From contig CAMOZY010000005.1 of assembly GCA_946631295.1 (NCBI GenBank), positions 1 through 64,000 on the forward strand: DNA of 64,000 nucleotides, written 5' to 3'. Position numbers and translations under genes: made by a program. Source of the DNA: an uncultured Lachnospiraceae bacterium (GTDB lineage Bacteria > Bacillota > Clostridia > Lachnospirales > Lachnospiraceae). The stretch's first letter is position 1; each line of letters starts with the position of its first letter. The notes under the pieces were generated by a model. It did not search any database. It saw nothing but the letters and a program-made list of their open reading frames with translations, and was not told where the DNA came from. Below, piece by piece: positions 19,601-28,935 of this stretch.

Positions 19601-20176
19601 AAAACACAGCATGGTCATATGGAGGCTGTCGGTTACGATCTTTACTGCAAGATGCTCGGCGAAGCTGTCGGAAGGCTTAAAGGCGAAGAGATAGTCACTA
19701 ATTTTTCAACTGTGATCAATCTTGATATCGATGCATTTTTGCCGAGGGAATACATAATCAACGAAGAACAGAAGCTTGATATGTATAAGCGTATCGCATC
19801 GATAGAAAACGAAGATGACATGGGTGAGATGAGGGATGAACTTCTCGACAGATTCGGGAAGGTTCCCCGCAGTGCGGAAAATCTCCTCCGCGTCGCTTAT
19901 ATGAGGCGCCTCGGACATAATGTATACCTTACGGAGATAAAAGGCGGAAAAGGAAATATCGTCTTTTCCTTCAAGGCTGATGCCAAGGTGGATCCTTCCA
20001 AGATTCCCGAGGTGGTTGCAAAGCATAAAAAGCATCTGAGTTTTTCTGCAACAGGTAAAGTGCCGGTATTCAGGTACACTTATGAATGTGAGACCCTTGC
20101 GGAAAAAGAAGAACAAAACCTTATGGAACTGACCGAGCGTCTGCTCCTTGATATGCAGGTTATGAGAACTGAATGA
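16598..20176 (+). CDS. mfd: transcription-repair coupling factor
   Basis: 1192 aa; UvrB-like N-terminus, CarD-like RID, DEAD helicase GDVGFGKTEIAIRAAFKAV, DEEQRFGV. Confidence 0.97.
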   Translation: MMNINSSLLKPLEDIADIDYLRTVIKGGSARFPKGTVSVAGCGDSQKLHMIAGLSPDVKCRIILTYDDIRARAIADEFRLYDENTFYFPAKDLIFFQSDINSNDLVRDRIRTYRALLERDSLTVVTTYAAMMTRQVPMNNDMSVIKIEAGGTVDPDELRKKLMFLGYDRCAEAQSPGQFSIRGDIIDIFDLTEDNPYRIELWGDDVESVRVYDPYSQRSIENLESICIYPASELLMGDERLKRGLDLIMKDAEKQSERLRKIFKTEEAHRVKTDAERLKEDLTEIGRKLNLESYLLYFYPDETLSFPEWVKSIFGDGVRFFADEPARCIGQGKAVEMEFRESISSRLEKGYALPGQADLLCRQALILEEMESMGLTGLSVFDSSQEGFSPLYKTDIGGRNVQVYNGNAELLKKDLISFKKRGYRTVIFSQSRTRADRMRQELGDDGIVCSYTEDTETPLEAGSITIMYGYVERGFEYPMLKLVVIAENDIFGGRIRKKKKRKSSTYSGNRITSLDDLHPGDYVVHETYGLGVYKSIEKIASGDSVKDYIKLEYNGGGVLYVLATELDMVQKYASADIDKKPKINRLGTKEWERTKSKARESAEGIARDLVELYAKRQAAPGFIYGPDTVWQREFEETFPFEETEDQLDAIRDTKADMESGKVMDRLICGDVGFGKTEIAIRAAFKAVQEGKQVACLVPTTILAQQHFATFTQRMKDFPVSIGLLSRFRTTKEIKKTIEDLRKGLVDIVIGTHRLLSDDVAFKDLGLLIIDEEQRFGVAHKEKIKKLRENVDVLTLSATPIPRTLEMSLAGIRDMSLLEEPPTDRQPIQTFVCEYNEEIVREAVSRELARGGQVYYLYNNVRTIPDHTDALRQFLPNARIEYAHGQMKEKELEDVMYDFINGDIDVLVSTTIIETGMDIPNVNTLVIYDADKFGLSQLYQLRGRVGRSSRVAFAFLMYRQNKILSEVAEKRLGAVREFTDLGSGYRIALRDLEIRGAGNLLGKTQHGHMEAVGYDLYCKMLGEAVGRLKGEEIVTNFSTVINLDIDAFLPREYIINEEQKLDMYKRIASIENEDDMGEMRDELLDRFGKVPRSAENLLRVAYMRRLGHNVYLTEIKGGKGNIVFSFKADAKVDPSKIPEVVAKHKKHLSFSATGKVPVFRYTYECETLAEKEEQNLMELTERLLLDMQVMRTE

Positions 20177-20239
20177 AAATCATAACTGAATAATATATGT
20201 AATGAATATGCACCGGAGCTGTTTTCCATGATATCTGCT

Positions 20240-20280
20240 CCCTTTTCCCGGACACTCGGGAGAAGGGGGTATTTTTTATG
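20240..20280 (+). terminator. intrinsic terminator after mfd
   Basis: CCCTTTTCCCG...CGGGAGAAGGG stem followed by TATTTTTT. Confidence 0.7.
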
Positions 20281-20326
20281 TCTGAATTGCACAAATCATG
20301 GAAACTATTTTTGGCAAAACGCGTTC

Positions 20327-20386
20327 TTGCACCCTTGAAACCCTTTATTTTATAATGGAAACTGTAAACTAAATATTCGTTTCCAT
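20327..20386 (+). promoter_or_regulatory. promoter plus TetR-type operator
   Basis: TTGCAC-N18-TATAAT with ATGGAAAC (20355-20362)-N16-GTTTCCAT (20379-20386) overlapping the -10. Confidence 0.6.
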
Positions 20387-20414
20387 AGTTTTCTATCGAA
20401 AGGATACAGGAAAA

Positions 20415-20987
20415 ATGCAGGATCAGAATAAGCTTAAAGAGATAATTTTGGCAGGCACCGTAGAGGTATATGGTGAGAAGGGAATCAAGTTCACTATGGA
20501 TGATCTTGCCAGACACCTCGGAATGAGCAAGAAAACAATCTATACCGTTTATCGCGAGAAGAAAACTCTCTTTATGGCGATGGTTGATTATGTTTTTGAT
20601 TCCATCAAGGAAAGTGAAAGAAAAGTAGTCGAGGACAAATCTCTTGACACTGTAGAAAAGATCCGACGCATCCTAGGTGTTCTCCCGGACAGCTATAAAA
20701 ATGTTGATCTCGGACAGCTCTATATTCTCAGAGAAAAATATCCCGACATATATGTGAAAGTTGAAGAAAGACTTGAGACAGGATGGGACCAGACCATCGC
20801 GCTTATCGAACAGGGTATAAAAGAGGGCGTCATAAGACCCGTAAATATAAAGCTTGTAAAGATGATGTTTGAAGCATCGATCGAGCAGTTCTTCTCAAGA
20901 GATATCCTGGTAAGAAACGGCATTGGTTATCTCGATGCACTTGATGAGATCGTAAACATAATCGTTGACGGAATCGCGGTCAGATAA
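20415..20987 (+). CDS. TetR/AcrR family regulator
   Basis: 190 aa; IILAGTVEVYGEKGIKFTMDDLARHLGMSKKTIYTVYREKKTLFMAMV. Confidence 0.92.
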   Translation: MQDQNKLKEIILAGTVEVYGEKGIKFTMDDLARHLGMSKKTIYTVYREKKTLFMAMVDYVFDSIKESERKVVEDKSLDTVEKIRRILGVLPDSYKNVDLGQLYILREKYPDIYVKVEERLETGWDQTIALIEQGIKEGVIRPVNIKLVKMMFEASIEQFFSRDILVRNGIGYLDALDEIVNIIVDGIAVR

Positions 20988-21003
20988 AAGATCCGGAGGC
21001 AAA

Positions 21004-23430
21004 ATGAGAGAAAGATATTATCTGAATGAAAACTGGAGATACACATCTGAGTATGAAGACAGGATGCTTTTTCCTGAGTATGACGATTCGAATCTTGAAA
21101 CGGTAAGAATTCCCCATACCGTTAAGGAGACCGCATTCAACTATTTTGATGAATCGGAATACCAGAAGCTTTCACTGTACAGAAAATGGATCGATATCCC
21201 TTCAGAATGGGAGGGCAGGTGCATAAAGCTTACGTTTGAAGGTGCTGCGCATTATGCCGATGTGTATATAAACGGAGACAGGGCAGGACGTCACTATTGC
21301 GGGTATACTGCAATGACTATTGATATTTCCGGTCTCGTAAAGTACGGATGCAGGAACCTGATCTCGGTAAAGCTTGACAGCAGGGAAGAACTTGATCAGC
21401 CTCCTTTCGGCCACGTTATTGATTATATGACATATGGCGGACTTTACAGAGATGTTCATCTTGATGTATATGACCGCATACATATGGAAAGACTCTTTGT
21501 ATTTCCCGTAAAAGAAGAAGGCGGTATAAAGCTTAAGACCAGTGCCTTTGCAGAGGGCGAATATGAAGGCGGTCTTTTTGTCAGACAGTATATAAGGGAA
21601 CACGACTCAGACAACGAAAGACTTATCGCAGAATGGGACCTTCCTGAAAAGGCATCTGCAATCCTGTTTGACTGTGATCCCGGAAATGTTAATCTCTGGT
21701 TCCCGGAAGTGCCTTTCCTGTATGACGTACGGACAGAACTTCTTTGCAGGGATTCCGGTGATGTGATCGACGAAGAGACCATCACCACAGGTATCAGGAC
21801 CGCGGAGTGGAAGAGCGACGGCTTTTATCTTAACGGTGAAAAGTATCTGATAAGGGGACTGAACCGTCATCAGAGTTTTCCTTACGTGGGATATGCGATG
21901 CCTGATTCTCTTCAAAGAGAAGATGCAAGGATACTGAAGGAAGAACTCGGAGTAAATGCAGTCAGAACTTCTCATTATCCCCAGTCCCATGCATTTATTT
22001 CGGAATGTGACAGACTCGGACTTCTTGTTTTCATGGAGATACCCGGATGGCAGCATATCGGAGGGGATGCATGGAAAGAGCAGGCTGTAAGCAATGTCAG
22101 TGATATGGTGCTTCAGTACAGAAATCATGTATCAATTGTACTTTGGGGCGTAAGGATCAATGAATCCGGAGATGATCACGATTTCTATGTGAAGACCAAT
22201 GAGTGTGCAAGAAGTCTTGATCCTTCAAGACAGACCGGAGGAGTAAGATGCTTTAAGAAGAGCGAACTTCTTGAGGATGTATATACATATAACGATTTTT
22301 CACATACAGGTGGGAAAACTGACGGATGTGTCACAAAAAAGAGTGTGACTCCGGATGCCGGAAAACCTTATCTGGTCACAGAGTACGGAGGACATATCTT
22401 CCCAACAAAGAGTTTTGATGATGAACCTCACAGGACGGAGCACTCTCTCAGACATGCAAAGGTTTTAAGCGATGTTGCTGCAGCGGGTGACATAGCCGGA
22501 AGTTTTGGATGGTGCATGTTTGACTACAATACGCATAAGGATTTCGGAAGCGGAGACAGGATATGCTATCACGGTGTTCTCGACATGTTCCGTAATCCCA
22601 AAACTGCGGCTTACGTATATGCAGCACAGGGATCTTCGGAACCCGTCCTTGAACTCTCATCGTCAATGGATATCGGTGAGCATCCCGAGAGCAGGGTCGG
22701 TGAGGTCTGGATCTACACTAATGCTGACAGTGTAAAGATGTATAAGAATGATGTTCTTATCAAGGAGTACTTCCCTTCAGATTCTCCTTATTCCTATCTT
22801 CCTCACGGTCCGATACTGGTTGATGATTATGTTGGAGATGCGATCAGGAAGGGCGAGGATTTTACTCCCGCACAGGCAGAGGACGTCAGATTCCTTCTCA
22901 ATCAGTACTCACTGTACGGCATGGACAATCTGAGTGCAAAGGCTAAGGCCGTTGCTGCAAAGTGTCTTACGGTATACAGGATGAGCATGGATGATGCCAA
23001 CAAGCTCTACGGAAAATATGTTGGCAACTGGGGCGGTGAAGCACTTCAGTACAGATTCGATGCGATCAAAGGCGGTCAGGTTGTAAAGAGTGTTGTAAAG
23101 GAGATAGTCAGACAGGTGAAGATAGTTGCTGAGTGCCACCATACGATTCTTACCGAAGACAAGACCTATGATGTGGCTGCTGTAAGGATCAGGGCGGTGG
23201 ATCAGAACTCAAATATACTTCCCTATTTTAATGAGCCTCTCCTGCTTAGAACCGAAGGACCCATCAGACTTATCGGGCCTGCGGCAATATCTCTCAAGGG
23301 AGGAATGGGAGGAACATTCGTAAGAACCACAGGTGAAACCGGTGAGGCAACTCTTCAGATAGTGAGTGCCCAGGCAGGCGAAACCAGACTCACATTCAGC
23401 ATAAATACCGGCACAGCACCTCAGATCTGA
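21004..23430 (+). CDS. glycoside hydrolase family 2 (beta-galactosidase-like)
   Basis: GH2 sugar-binding and TIM domains; WGVRINESGD acid/base and LVTEYGGH nucleophile motifs. Confidence 0.9.
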   Translation: MRERYYLNENWRYTSEYEDRMLFPEYDDSNLETVRIPHTVKETAFNYFDESEYQKLSLYRKWIDIPSEWEGRCIKLTFEGAAHYADVYINGDRAGRHYCGYTAMTIDISGLVKYGCRNLISVKLDSREELDQPPFGHVIDYMTYGGLYRDVHLDVYDRIHMERLFVFPVKEEGGIKLKTSAFAEGEYEGGLFVRQYIREHDSDNERLIAEWDLPEKASAILFDCDPGNVNLWFPEVPFLYDVRTELLCRDSGDVIDEETITTGIRTAEWKSDGFYLNGEKYLIRGLNRHQSFPYVGYAMPDSLQREDARILKEELGVNAVRTSHYPQSHAFISECDRLGLLVFMEIPGWQHIGGDAWKEQAVSNVSDMVLQYRNHVSIVLWGVRINESGDDHDFYVKTNECARSLDPSRQTGGVRCFKKSELLEDVYTYNDFSHTGGKTDGCVTKKSVTPDAGKPYLVTEYGGHIFPTKSFDDEPHRTEHSLRHAKVLSDVAAAGDIAGSFGWCMFDYNTHKDFGSGDRICYHGVLDMFRNPKTAAYVYAAQGSSEPVLELSSSMDIGEHPESRVGEVWIYTNADSVKMYKNDVLIKEYFPSDSPYSYLPHGPILVDDYVGDAIRKGEDFTPAQAEDVRFLLNQYSLYGMDNLSAKAKAVAAKCLTVYRMSMDDANKLYGKYVGNWGGEALQYRFDAIKGGQVVKSVVKEIVRQVKIVAECHHTILTEDKTYDVAAVRIRAVDQNSNILPYFNEPLLLRTEGPIRLIGPAAISLKGGMGGTFVRTTGETGEATLQIVSAQAGETRLTFSINTGTAPQI

Positions 23431-23444
23431 TGAAAGGAGATCAT

Positions 23445-24872
23445 ATGGATAACAAAAGATTATCTTCAAAAGAAAAACTGGCTTACGGCGTCGGAGCGGT
23501 AGGTAAGGACATGGTCTATATGCTTTCTGCGAGCTATGTTCTTTACTATTTCCAGGATCTGCTCGGAGTAAATTCCGTTGCTATGGGAATCATACTTCTT
23601 GCAGCAAGAGTATTTGATGCTTTTAACGATCCCATCATGGGAATCGTGGTTGCCAAGACTCATACAAGATGGGGAAGATTTCGCCCCTGGCTTTTTATCG
23701 GAACACTGACCAATGCAGTTGTTCTGTTTGTGATGTTTGCATGCCCGCCTGACCTGAGCCCGAGCGGACTTGTGGCATATGCTGCAGTTACCTACATCCT
23801 CTGGGGTGTTACATATACCATGATGGACATTCCCTACTGGTCAATGATCCCTGCATTTACAAAAGGCGGAAAGGAAAGAGAAGGACTTACCACACTTGCA
23901 AGAAGCTGCGCAGGTGTAGGAAGCGCACTTGTAACGATCTTCACCGTCAAATTTGTACAGATGATCGGTAATTCCGCAGCAGCTGCGGGAGCGAGTGATA
24001 CCGCAAGAGAGATCCTTGGTTTTAAGTGGTTCTCATTGATCATCGCAGTTCTCTTTGTTCTTTTCATTGTTATTACATGCGTTGCCGTAAAGGAGCAGAG
24101 TCTTGTTGATATGAAGTCCGCATCGGTCGGTGAGATGTTCAAGGCACTCATTTCAAACGATCAGGCAATGACAATAGTTATCACGATAGTTCTCATCAAC
24201 TGCTCGATCTACATCACATCAAACCTTGTAATCTATTTCTTTAAGTATGATTTCGGCGGAACCGGATGGGGTGACAGCTACACACTCTTTAATATGTTCG
24301 GAGGCGGAATACAGATCCTTTCCATGATGATATTCTATCCGATCCTCAGAAAGTTCCTCAGCAATGTGAAGATCTTCTATGTGTGTCTCGGAAGTGCGAT
24401 AACAGGATATGTAACACTCTTTATCATCGCTTTTGTAAATATGAGTTCCGTAGTTATCCTGTTTATCCCTGCATTCTTCATTTTCGCTGCTAACGGAGTT
24501 CTTCAGGTTATTACCACAGTATTCCTTGCAAATACCGTAGACTACGGTGAACTGAAAAATTCAAGACGTGACGAGAGTGTCATTTTCTCAATGCAGACAT
24601 TTGTTGTCAAGCTTGCAAGCGGTGTTGCTGCATTCATCGCATCAATCTGTCTTCAGATCAACAATCTGCAGGGAGGCACCGCAGATACTGCAGAGAAGGT
24701 TGATTATTCGCTTGCTGTTTCAGCATCTGCCAAGCTCGGACTTCGCATGACCATGACGATCATACCTGTCGTCGGTCTCTTTGTGGCAATCGTAATCTTT
24801 GCAAAGAAGTATATACTTACCGATGCAAAGCTTACAGAGATCTCGAAGGAACTTGAAGTAAGAAAAAAATGA
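23445..24872 (+). CDS. GPH-family sugar:cation symporter (MFS)
   Basis: KLAYGVGAVGKDMVYMLSASYVLYYFQDLLGV, FDAFNDPIMG, 12-TM pattern. Confidence 0.92.
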   Translation: MDNKRLSSKEKLAYGVGAVGKDMVYMLSASYVLYYFQDLLGVNSVAMGIILLAARVFDAFNDPIMGIVVAKTHTRWGRFRPWLFIGTLTNAVVLFVMFACPPDLSPSGLVAYAAVTYILWGVTYTMMDIPYWSMIPAFTKGGKEREGLTTLARSCAGVGSALVTIFTVKFVQMIGNSAAAAGASDTAREILGFKWFSLIIAVLFVLFIVITCVAVKEQSLVDMKSASVGEMFKALISNDQAMTIVITIVLINCSIYITSNLVIYFFKYDFGGTGWGDSYTLFNMFGGGIQILSMMIFYPILRKFLSNVKIFYVCLGSAITGYVTLFIIAFVNMSSVVILFIPAFFIFAANGVLQVITTVFLANTVDYGELKNSRRDESVIFSMQTFVVKLASGVAAFIASICLQINNLQGGTADTAEKVDYSLAVSASAKLGLRMTMTIIPVVGLFVAIVIFAKKYILTDAKLTEISKELEVRKK

Positions 24873-24966
24873 TAATGATGATCCTAATGTAGAGTCAGTG
24901 ATTCTATAAAGCAGTGATGCAGATGTAAATAATTAACATGTGCATGACATGTATCCGGGAGAAAAA

Positions 24967-26466
24967 ATGGAAGATAAGAGCAAGGTAATATTCGGTAATG
25001 AAATAAGCGCTAAGGATTATAAGAAGGCTGTTAAATCCAAGGCAAAGTATGCAAAGAAATTCGGCGATGATTCAAATGCCGACTATCCTGTGAAGATAGA
25101 GAAGAATAAATACATCGGTGACAGCCTCGGCGTAAATAATGTACTTGTCGGAGATCTGTCCAAGAATGCACACTATGTTGCGGAGGATAATCTTCCGGCA
25201 CTTGAATGGGATGAAGACAAAGGGATTATAGTCGGTAATATCAGAATGGGATTCGGACATTACAGGATCTCAATGGCCATCGCATCTGCTGCACATTCGA
25301 TGGGATATACTCCGTACTGGATGGATCTTAATTCATACGGTGAGACCACATGTACCAAGGTCATCGGAGCACAGAATGATCTCTATTCGATGGGATCCAG
25401 ACTTTCGAAGAACCCCATATTCAATAAGCTTGTCTGGGAACCGCTGAATTACGAGGGCTTCAGAGCTATATCCTATAATTCATCCGATCAGAAGAATGCG
25501 GAACTTATGGCTCCTGTATATAGGAATGTTCCAAAGGATATACCTGTTGTCGGAACCCATGTATGGCCGGCACAGGCTGCAATCCATGCGGGAATGAAGA
25601 ATGTTGTGAATGCAATTCCCGATAACTGGCCGATGGCACTTCATTTTGCTGAAGGCGCGGTTCATACCATTCAGTGCCATAATGCATATATGGGCTACAG
25701 CATCCTTAACGGAATGAATAAGGATAAAGTATGCGCACCGATGCCTGAAGGATCGCTTGCATATACCGGACACTATATAGATCACGAACTTGTAACAAAT
25801 GTCGAAAGCGACTGTCAGGCAAGGAAGGACAGGAAGAGCTGCGGAAAGCCGATGAGATTCCTTCTTACGATAGGCGGTGCAGGAGCTCAGAAGGAAATCT
25901 TTTCAGCAATCATCAAGTATCTGCTCCCTCACGTACGTGCCGGAAAGGTAGCACTTTTTGTTAATGTCGGAGATTACAGAAATGTGTGGGATGAACTGAA
26001 AAAGGAAATTCCTGACATGGGAGCTCTTTGCACAGATCATATGGATGATTGGGAGAATACTGAAAAGTTTGCTGCAGCCGCACTTGATCCCGAGAAGAAA
26101 ATTGCAGGCATTCACGGCTTCTGGCACAGGAATATTTTCGAAGCTGTATATTGTACAAATCTTCTGATGAGAGGATGTGACGTGCTTGTCACAAAACCAT
26201 CCGAGCTCGCGTTTTATCCTGTTCCCAAGCTTTTTATAAAGCGTGTAGGAAAGCATGAGATGTGGGGCGCGATACATTCAGCTGAGATAGGCGACGGAAC
26301 ACTTGAATGCAGGGATATTCCCCATACTCTTCAGATGATCGATATGTTTATGAAGACACATCTGCTTGAAGATATGTGCGACAATATCGTGCAGAATAAA
26401 AAGTCCGGTATCTATGATGGCGCATATAAGGTTGTTGAGATTGCAATGGGCCTTAAGAACAGATAA
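24967..26466 (+). CDS. uncharacterised protein, glycosyltransferase-B/MGDG-synthase-like
   Basis: GIIVGNIRMGFGHYRISMAIASAAHSMG and LLTIGGAGAQKEIF; embedded in galactoside locus. Confidence 0.5.
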   Translation: MEDKSKVIFGNEISAKDYKKAVKSKAKYAKKFGDDSNADYPVKIEKNKYIGDSLGVNNVLVGDLSKNAHYVAEDNLPALEWDEDKGIIVGNIRMGFGHYRISMAIASAAHSMGYTPYWMDLNSYGETTCTKVIGAQNDLYSMGSRLSKNPIFNKLVWEPLNYEGFRAISYNSSDQKNAELMAPVYRNVPKDIPVVGTHVWPAQAAIHAGMKNVVNAIPDNWPMALHFAEGAVHTIQCHNAYMGYSILNGMNKDKVCAPMPEGSLAYTGHYIDHELVTNVESDCQARKDRKSCGKPMRFLLTIGGAGAQKEIFSAIIKYLLPHVRAGKVALFVNVGDYRNVWDELKKEIPDMGALCTDHMDDWENTEKFAAAALDPEKKIAGIHGFWHRNIFEAVYCTNLLMRGCDVLVTKPSELAFYPVPKLFIKRVGKHEMWGAIHSAEIGDGTLECRDIPHTLQMIDMFMKTHLLEDMCDNIVQNKKSGIYDGAYKVVEIAMGLKNR

Positions 26467-26538
26467 ACGATCGAAAAATGGATTAAGGCTGTAGGATATA
26501 TTTGATCACGCAGGATGTTCTGAGATAAGGAGGCAGTT

Positions 26539-28935
26539 ATGATCCGTCACATATATGATGATGCATGGGTTCTTGATACTCCCGGTACGACGTATGCATT
26601 CCGAGTGCTGCCGACAGGGCAGTGTGAGCATCTGTATTACGGAAAGCATATCAGGATCACTGAGGGCGAAGGCTCTCTGGATGCCCTTATCGAAAAGCAT
26701 GCCTTCGCTCCGGGCAATACATGCATATATGATAATGATCATGCAGGATACTCACTTGAAGATATGAGACTCGAGATGAGTTCTTATGGGAAGGGTGATC
26801 TCAGGGATCCGTTCATGGACATGGTATTTGCTGATGGGTCTTCCACATGTGATTTTGTATATGAAAAGTATGAGATAAATGATGAGCAGCCTGCTTCCGA
26901 TACTCTTCCGGTTTCATATGATGAGAACGGAAAGTGTGAACATCTTTGCATCACTTATGTTGAAAAAGTAAAAAAAGTAAAACTTCATCTTCACTATTAT
27001 GTCTATGAAGACTGCGACTGTATTTGCAGGATGAGCGTTTTTGAAAACACTTCGGATTCGTATGTTTCTCTGAAAAAACTCATGAGCGCACAGATCGATC
27101 TCGATATGCCTGGTTATGTCTTTACCACTTTTGGCGGAGCATGGGCGAGGGAAATGCAGAGATCTTCCGTGATGCTCTCGCGCGGTAAGTATGTATCATC
27201 ATCAAGAAGCGGTGAATCCTCTCACAGAGCCAATCCTTTTGTCATGCTTCATCCTCAGGATACTTCCGAAGATTACGGAAACGTGTACGGATTCAATCTG
27301 ATCTACAGCGGAAATCACAGCGAATCTGCAGAAGTCAGTCCTTTCGGAAAAACCAGATTCCTTACCGGGATCAATCCCGACGGCTTTGAATTTAAGATAG
27401 CTCCCGGTGATAAATTCGAAGCCCCCGAAGCTGTAATGACCTATTCCTGCCGGGGCTTCAATGGCATGAGCCACAATATGCACAGGTTTGTCAGAGAACA
27501 TATAGTAAGAGGCGCCTGGAAGAAAAAGGAAAGACCTGTCCTTCTCAACAGCTGGGAAGCAGCATACTTTGACATTAACGAATCCAAACTCGTCAAGCTC
27601 GCAAAAGCTGGAAAAGATGCGGGAATGGAACTCTTTGTCATGGATGACGGATGGTTTGGCGAAAGAAATGATGATCACACAAGTCTTGGCGACTGGGATG
27701 TGAATAAGAAAAAACTTCCCGGCGGACTTAAAAGTCTGACTGATAAGATAACCGGACTTGGCATGGGATTCGGTATCTGGGTAGAACCTGAGATGGTGTG
27801 TGTAAGATCCGGGCTTTACGAGGCACATCCCGAATGGGTTATAGAGATTCCGGGAAGAGAACATTCCGAGGGCAGGAATCAGAGAATACTTGATCTTGCC
27901 AATCCGGAAGTGTGTGAATACATCACGGAAAAAATGAGCGAGGTATTTTCTTCTGCTGATATCTCCTATGTCAAGTGGGATATGAACAGGACATTTACGG
28001 ATGTTTATTCCAAATATCTTCCATCTGACAGACAGGGTGAAGTGTTCCACAGATATATATGCGGACTTTACTCCGTGATGAAGAAACTTACGGAGAAATT
28101 TCCGGATATTCTTTTCGAAGGATGTGCATCCGGAGGAAACAGATTTGACCTCGGAATACTGAGTTACTTTCCACAGATCTGGGCAAGCGATGATACCGAT
28201 CCTCTTTGCAGGGCGGCAATACAGACAGGCTATAGCTACGGATATCCACAGTCGGTATTTTCCGCGCATGTATCAGCAAGCCCCAATCATCAGACACTTC
28301 GTGAGACATCTCTTGAGACAAGGTTTAATGTTGCGGCATTTGGTGTGTTCGGGTACGAATGCAATCTGTGCGACATGAATAAAGAGGATATCGCATCGGT
28401 CAAAGCCCAGGTGGAACTTTATAAGAAATGGCGGAAGATTCTTCAGTTCGGTGAGTTTTACCGCGGAAGGAGCGGGGGATATCTTCCTGTTAACGGTGTA
28501 TCATCAGATACTTCATCAGCAGGCAATCTGACTGAATGGACCGTTGTTTCGGAGGATAAGAAAAAAGCAGTCGGGTTCCTGATGCAAAAGCTCGTGGTTC
28601 CTAATTCGCAGTTCCATACTTTTTATGCGAAGGGACTTTCTGCTGATGAGATATATCATTTTTATAACCGCATGCTCAAGATAGATGTGCGTGAATTCGG
28701 AGATCTGGTAAATACTGTCTCTCCCATCCATCTGAAACAGGACGGAGTTTTAGTGGACGTGATCGCAAAATTTGTTAAAATGGATACGGAGTGCGAAGAT
28801 CTTAAGGCATCCGGTGATGCACTGATGTATTCCGGAGTTCATCTTAAGCAGGCATTCGGCGGGACCGGTTTTAATTCCGAGGTCCGTCACTTCCCGGATT
28901 TTGCATCAAGAATATATTTTATGGAACAGGAATGA
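26539..28935 (+). CDS. alpha-galactosidase, GH36
   Basis: 798 aa; FVMDDGWFGERNDD, YVKWDMNR nucleophile, WASDDTDPLCR acid/base. Confidence 0.93.
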   Translation: MIRHIYDDAWVLDTPGTTYAFRVLPTGQCEHLYYGKHIRITEGEGSLDALIEKHAFAPGNTCIYDNDHAGYSLEDMRLEMSSYGKGDLRDPFMDMVFADGSSTCDFVYEKYEINDEQPASDTLPVSYDENGKCEHLCITYVEKVKKVKLHLHYYVYEDCDCICRMSVFENTSDSYVSLKKLMSAQIDLDMPGYVFTTFGGAWAREMQRSSVMLSRGKYVSSSRSGESSHRANPFVMLHPQDTSEDYGNVYGFNLIYSGNHSESAEVSPFGKTRFLTGINPDGFEFKIAPGDKFEAPEAVMTYSCRGFNGMSHNMHRFVREHIVRGAWKKKERPVLLNSWEAAYFDINESKLVKLAKAGKDAGMELFVMDDGWFGERNDDHTSLGDWDVNKKKLPGGLKSLTDKITGLGMGFGIWVEPEMVCVRSGLYEAHPEWVIEIPGREHSEGRNQRILDLANPEVCEYITEKMSEVFSSADISYVKWDMNRTFTDVYSKYLPSDRQGEVFHRYICGLYSVMKKLTEKFPDILFEGCASGGNRFDLGILSYFPQIWASDDTDPLCRAAIQTGYSYGYPQSVFSAHVSASPNHQTLRETSLETRFNVAAFGVFGYECNLCDMNKEDIASVKAQVELYKKWRKILQFGEFYRGRSGGYLPVNGVSSDTSSAGNLTEWTVVSEDKKKAVGFLMQKLVVPNSQFHTFYAKGLSADEIYHFYNRMLKIDVREFGDLVNTVSPIHLKQDGVLVDVIAKFVKMDTECEDLKASGDALMYSGVHLKQAFGGTGFNSEVRHFPDFASRIYFMEQE

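Noticed and set aside
27202-28269. 355-aa minus-strand ORF opposite the GH36 gene
   Set aside because: Lies wholly inside a well-supported GH36 gene; no recognisable domain, likely an artefact of codon bias on the opposite strand
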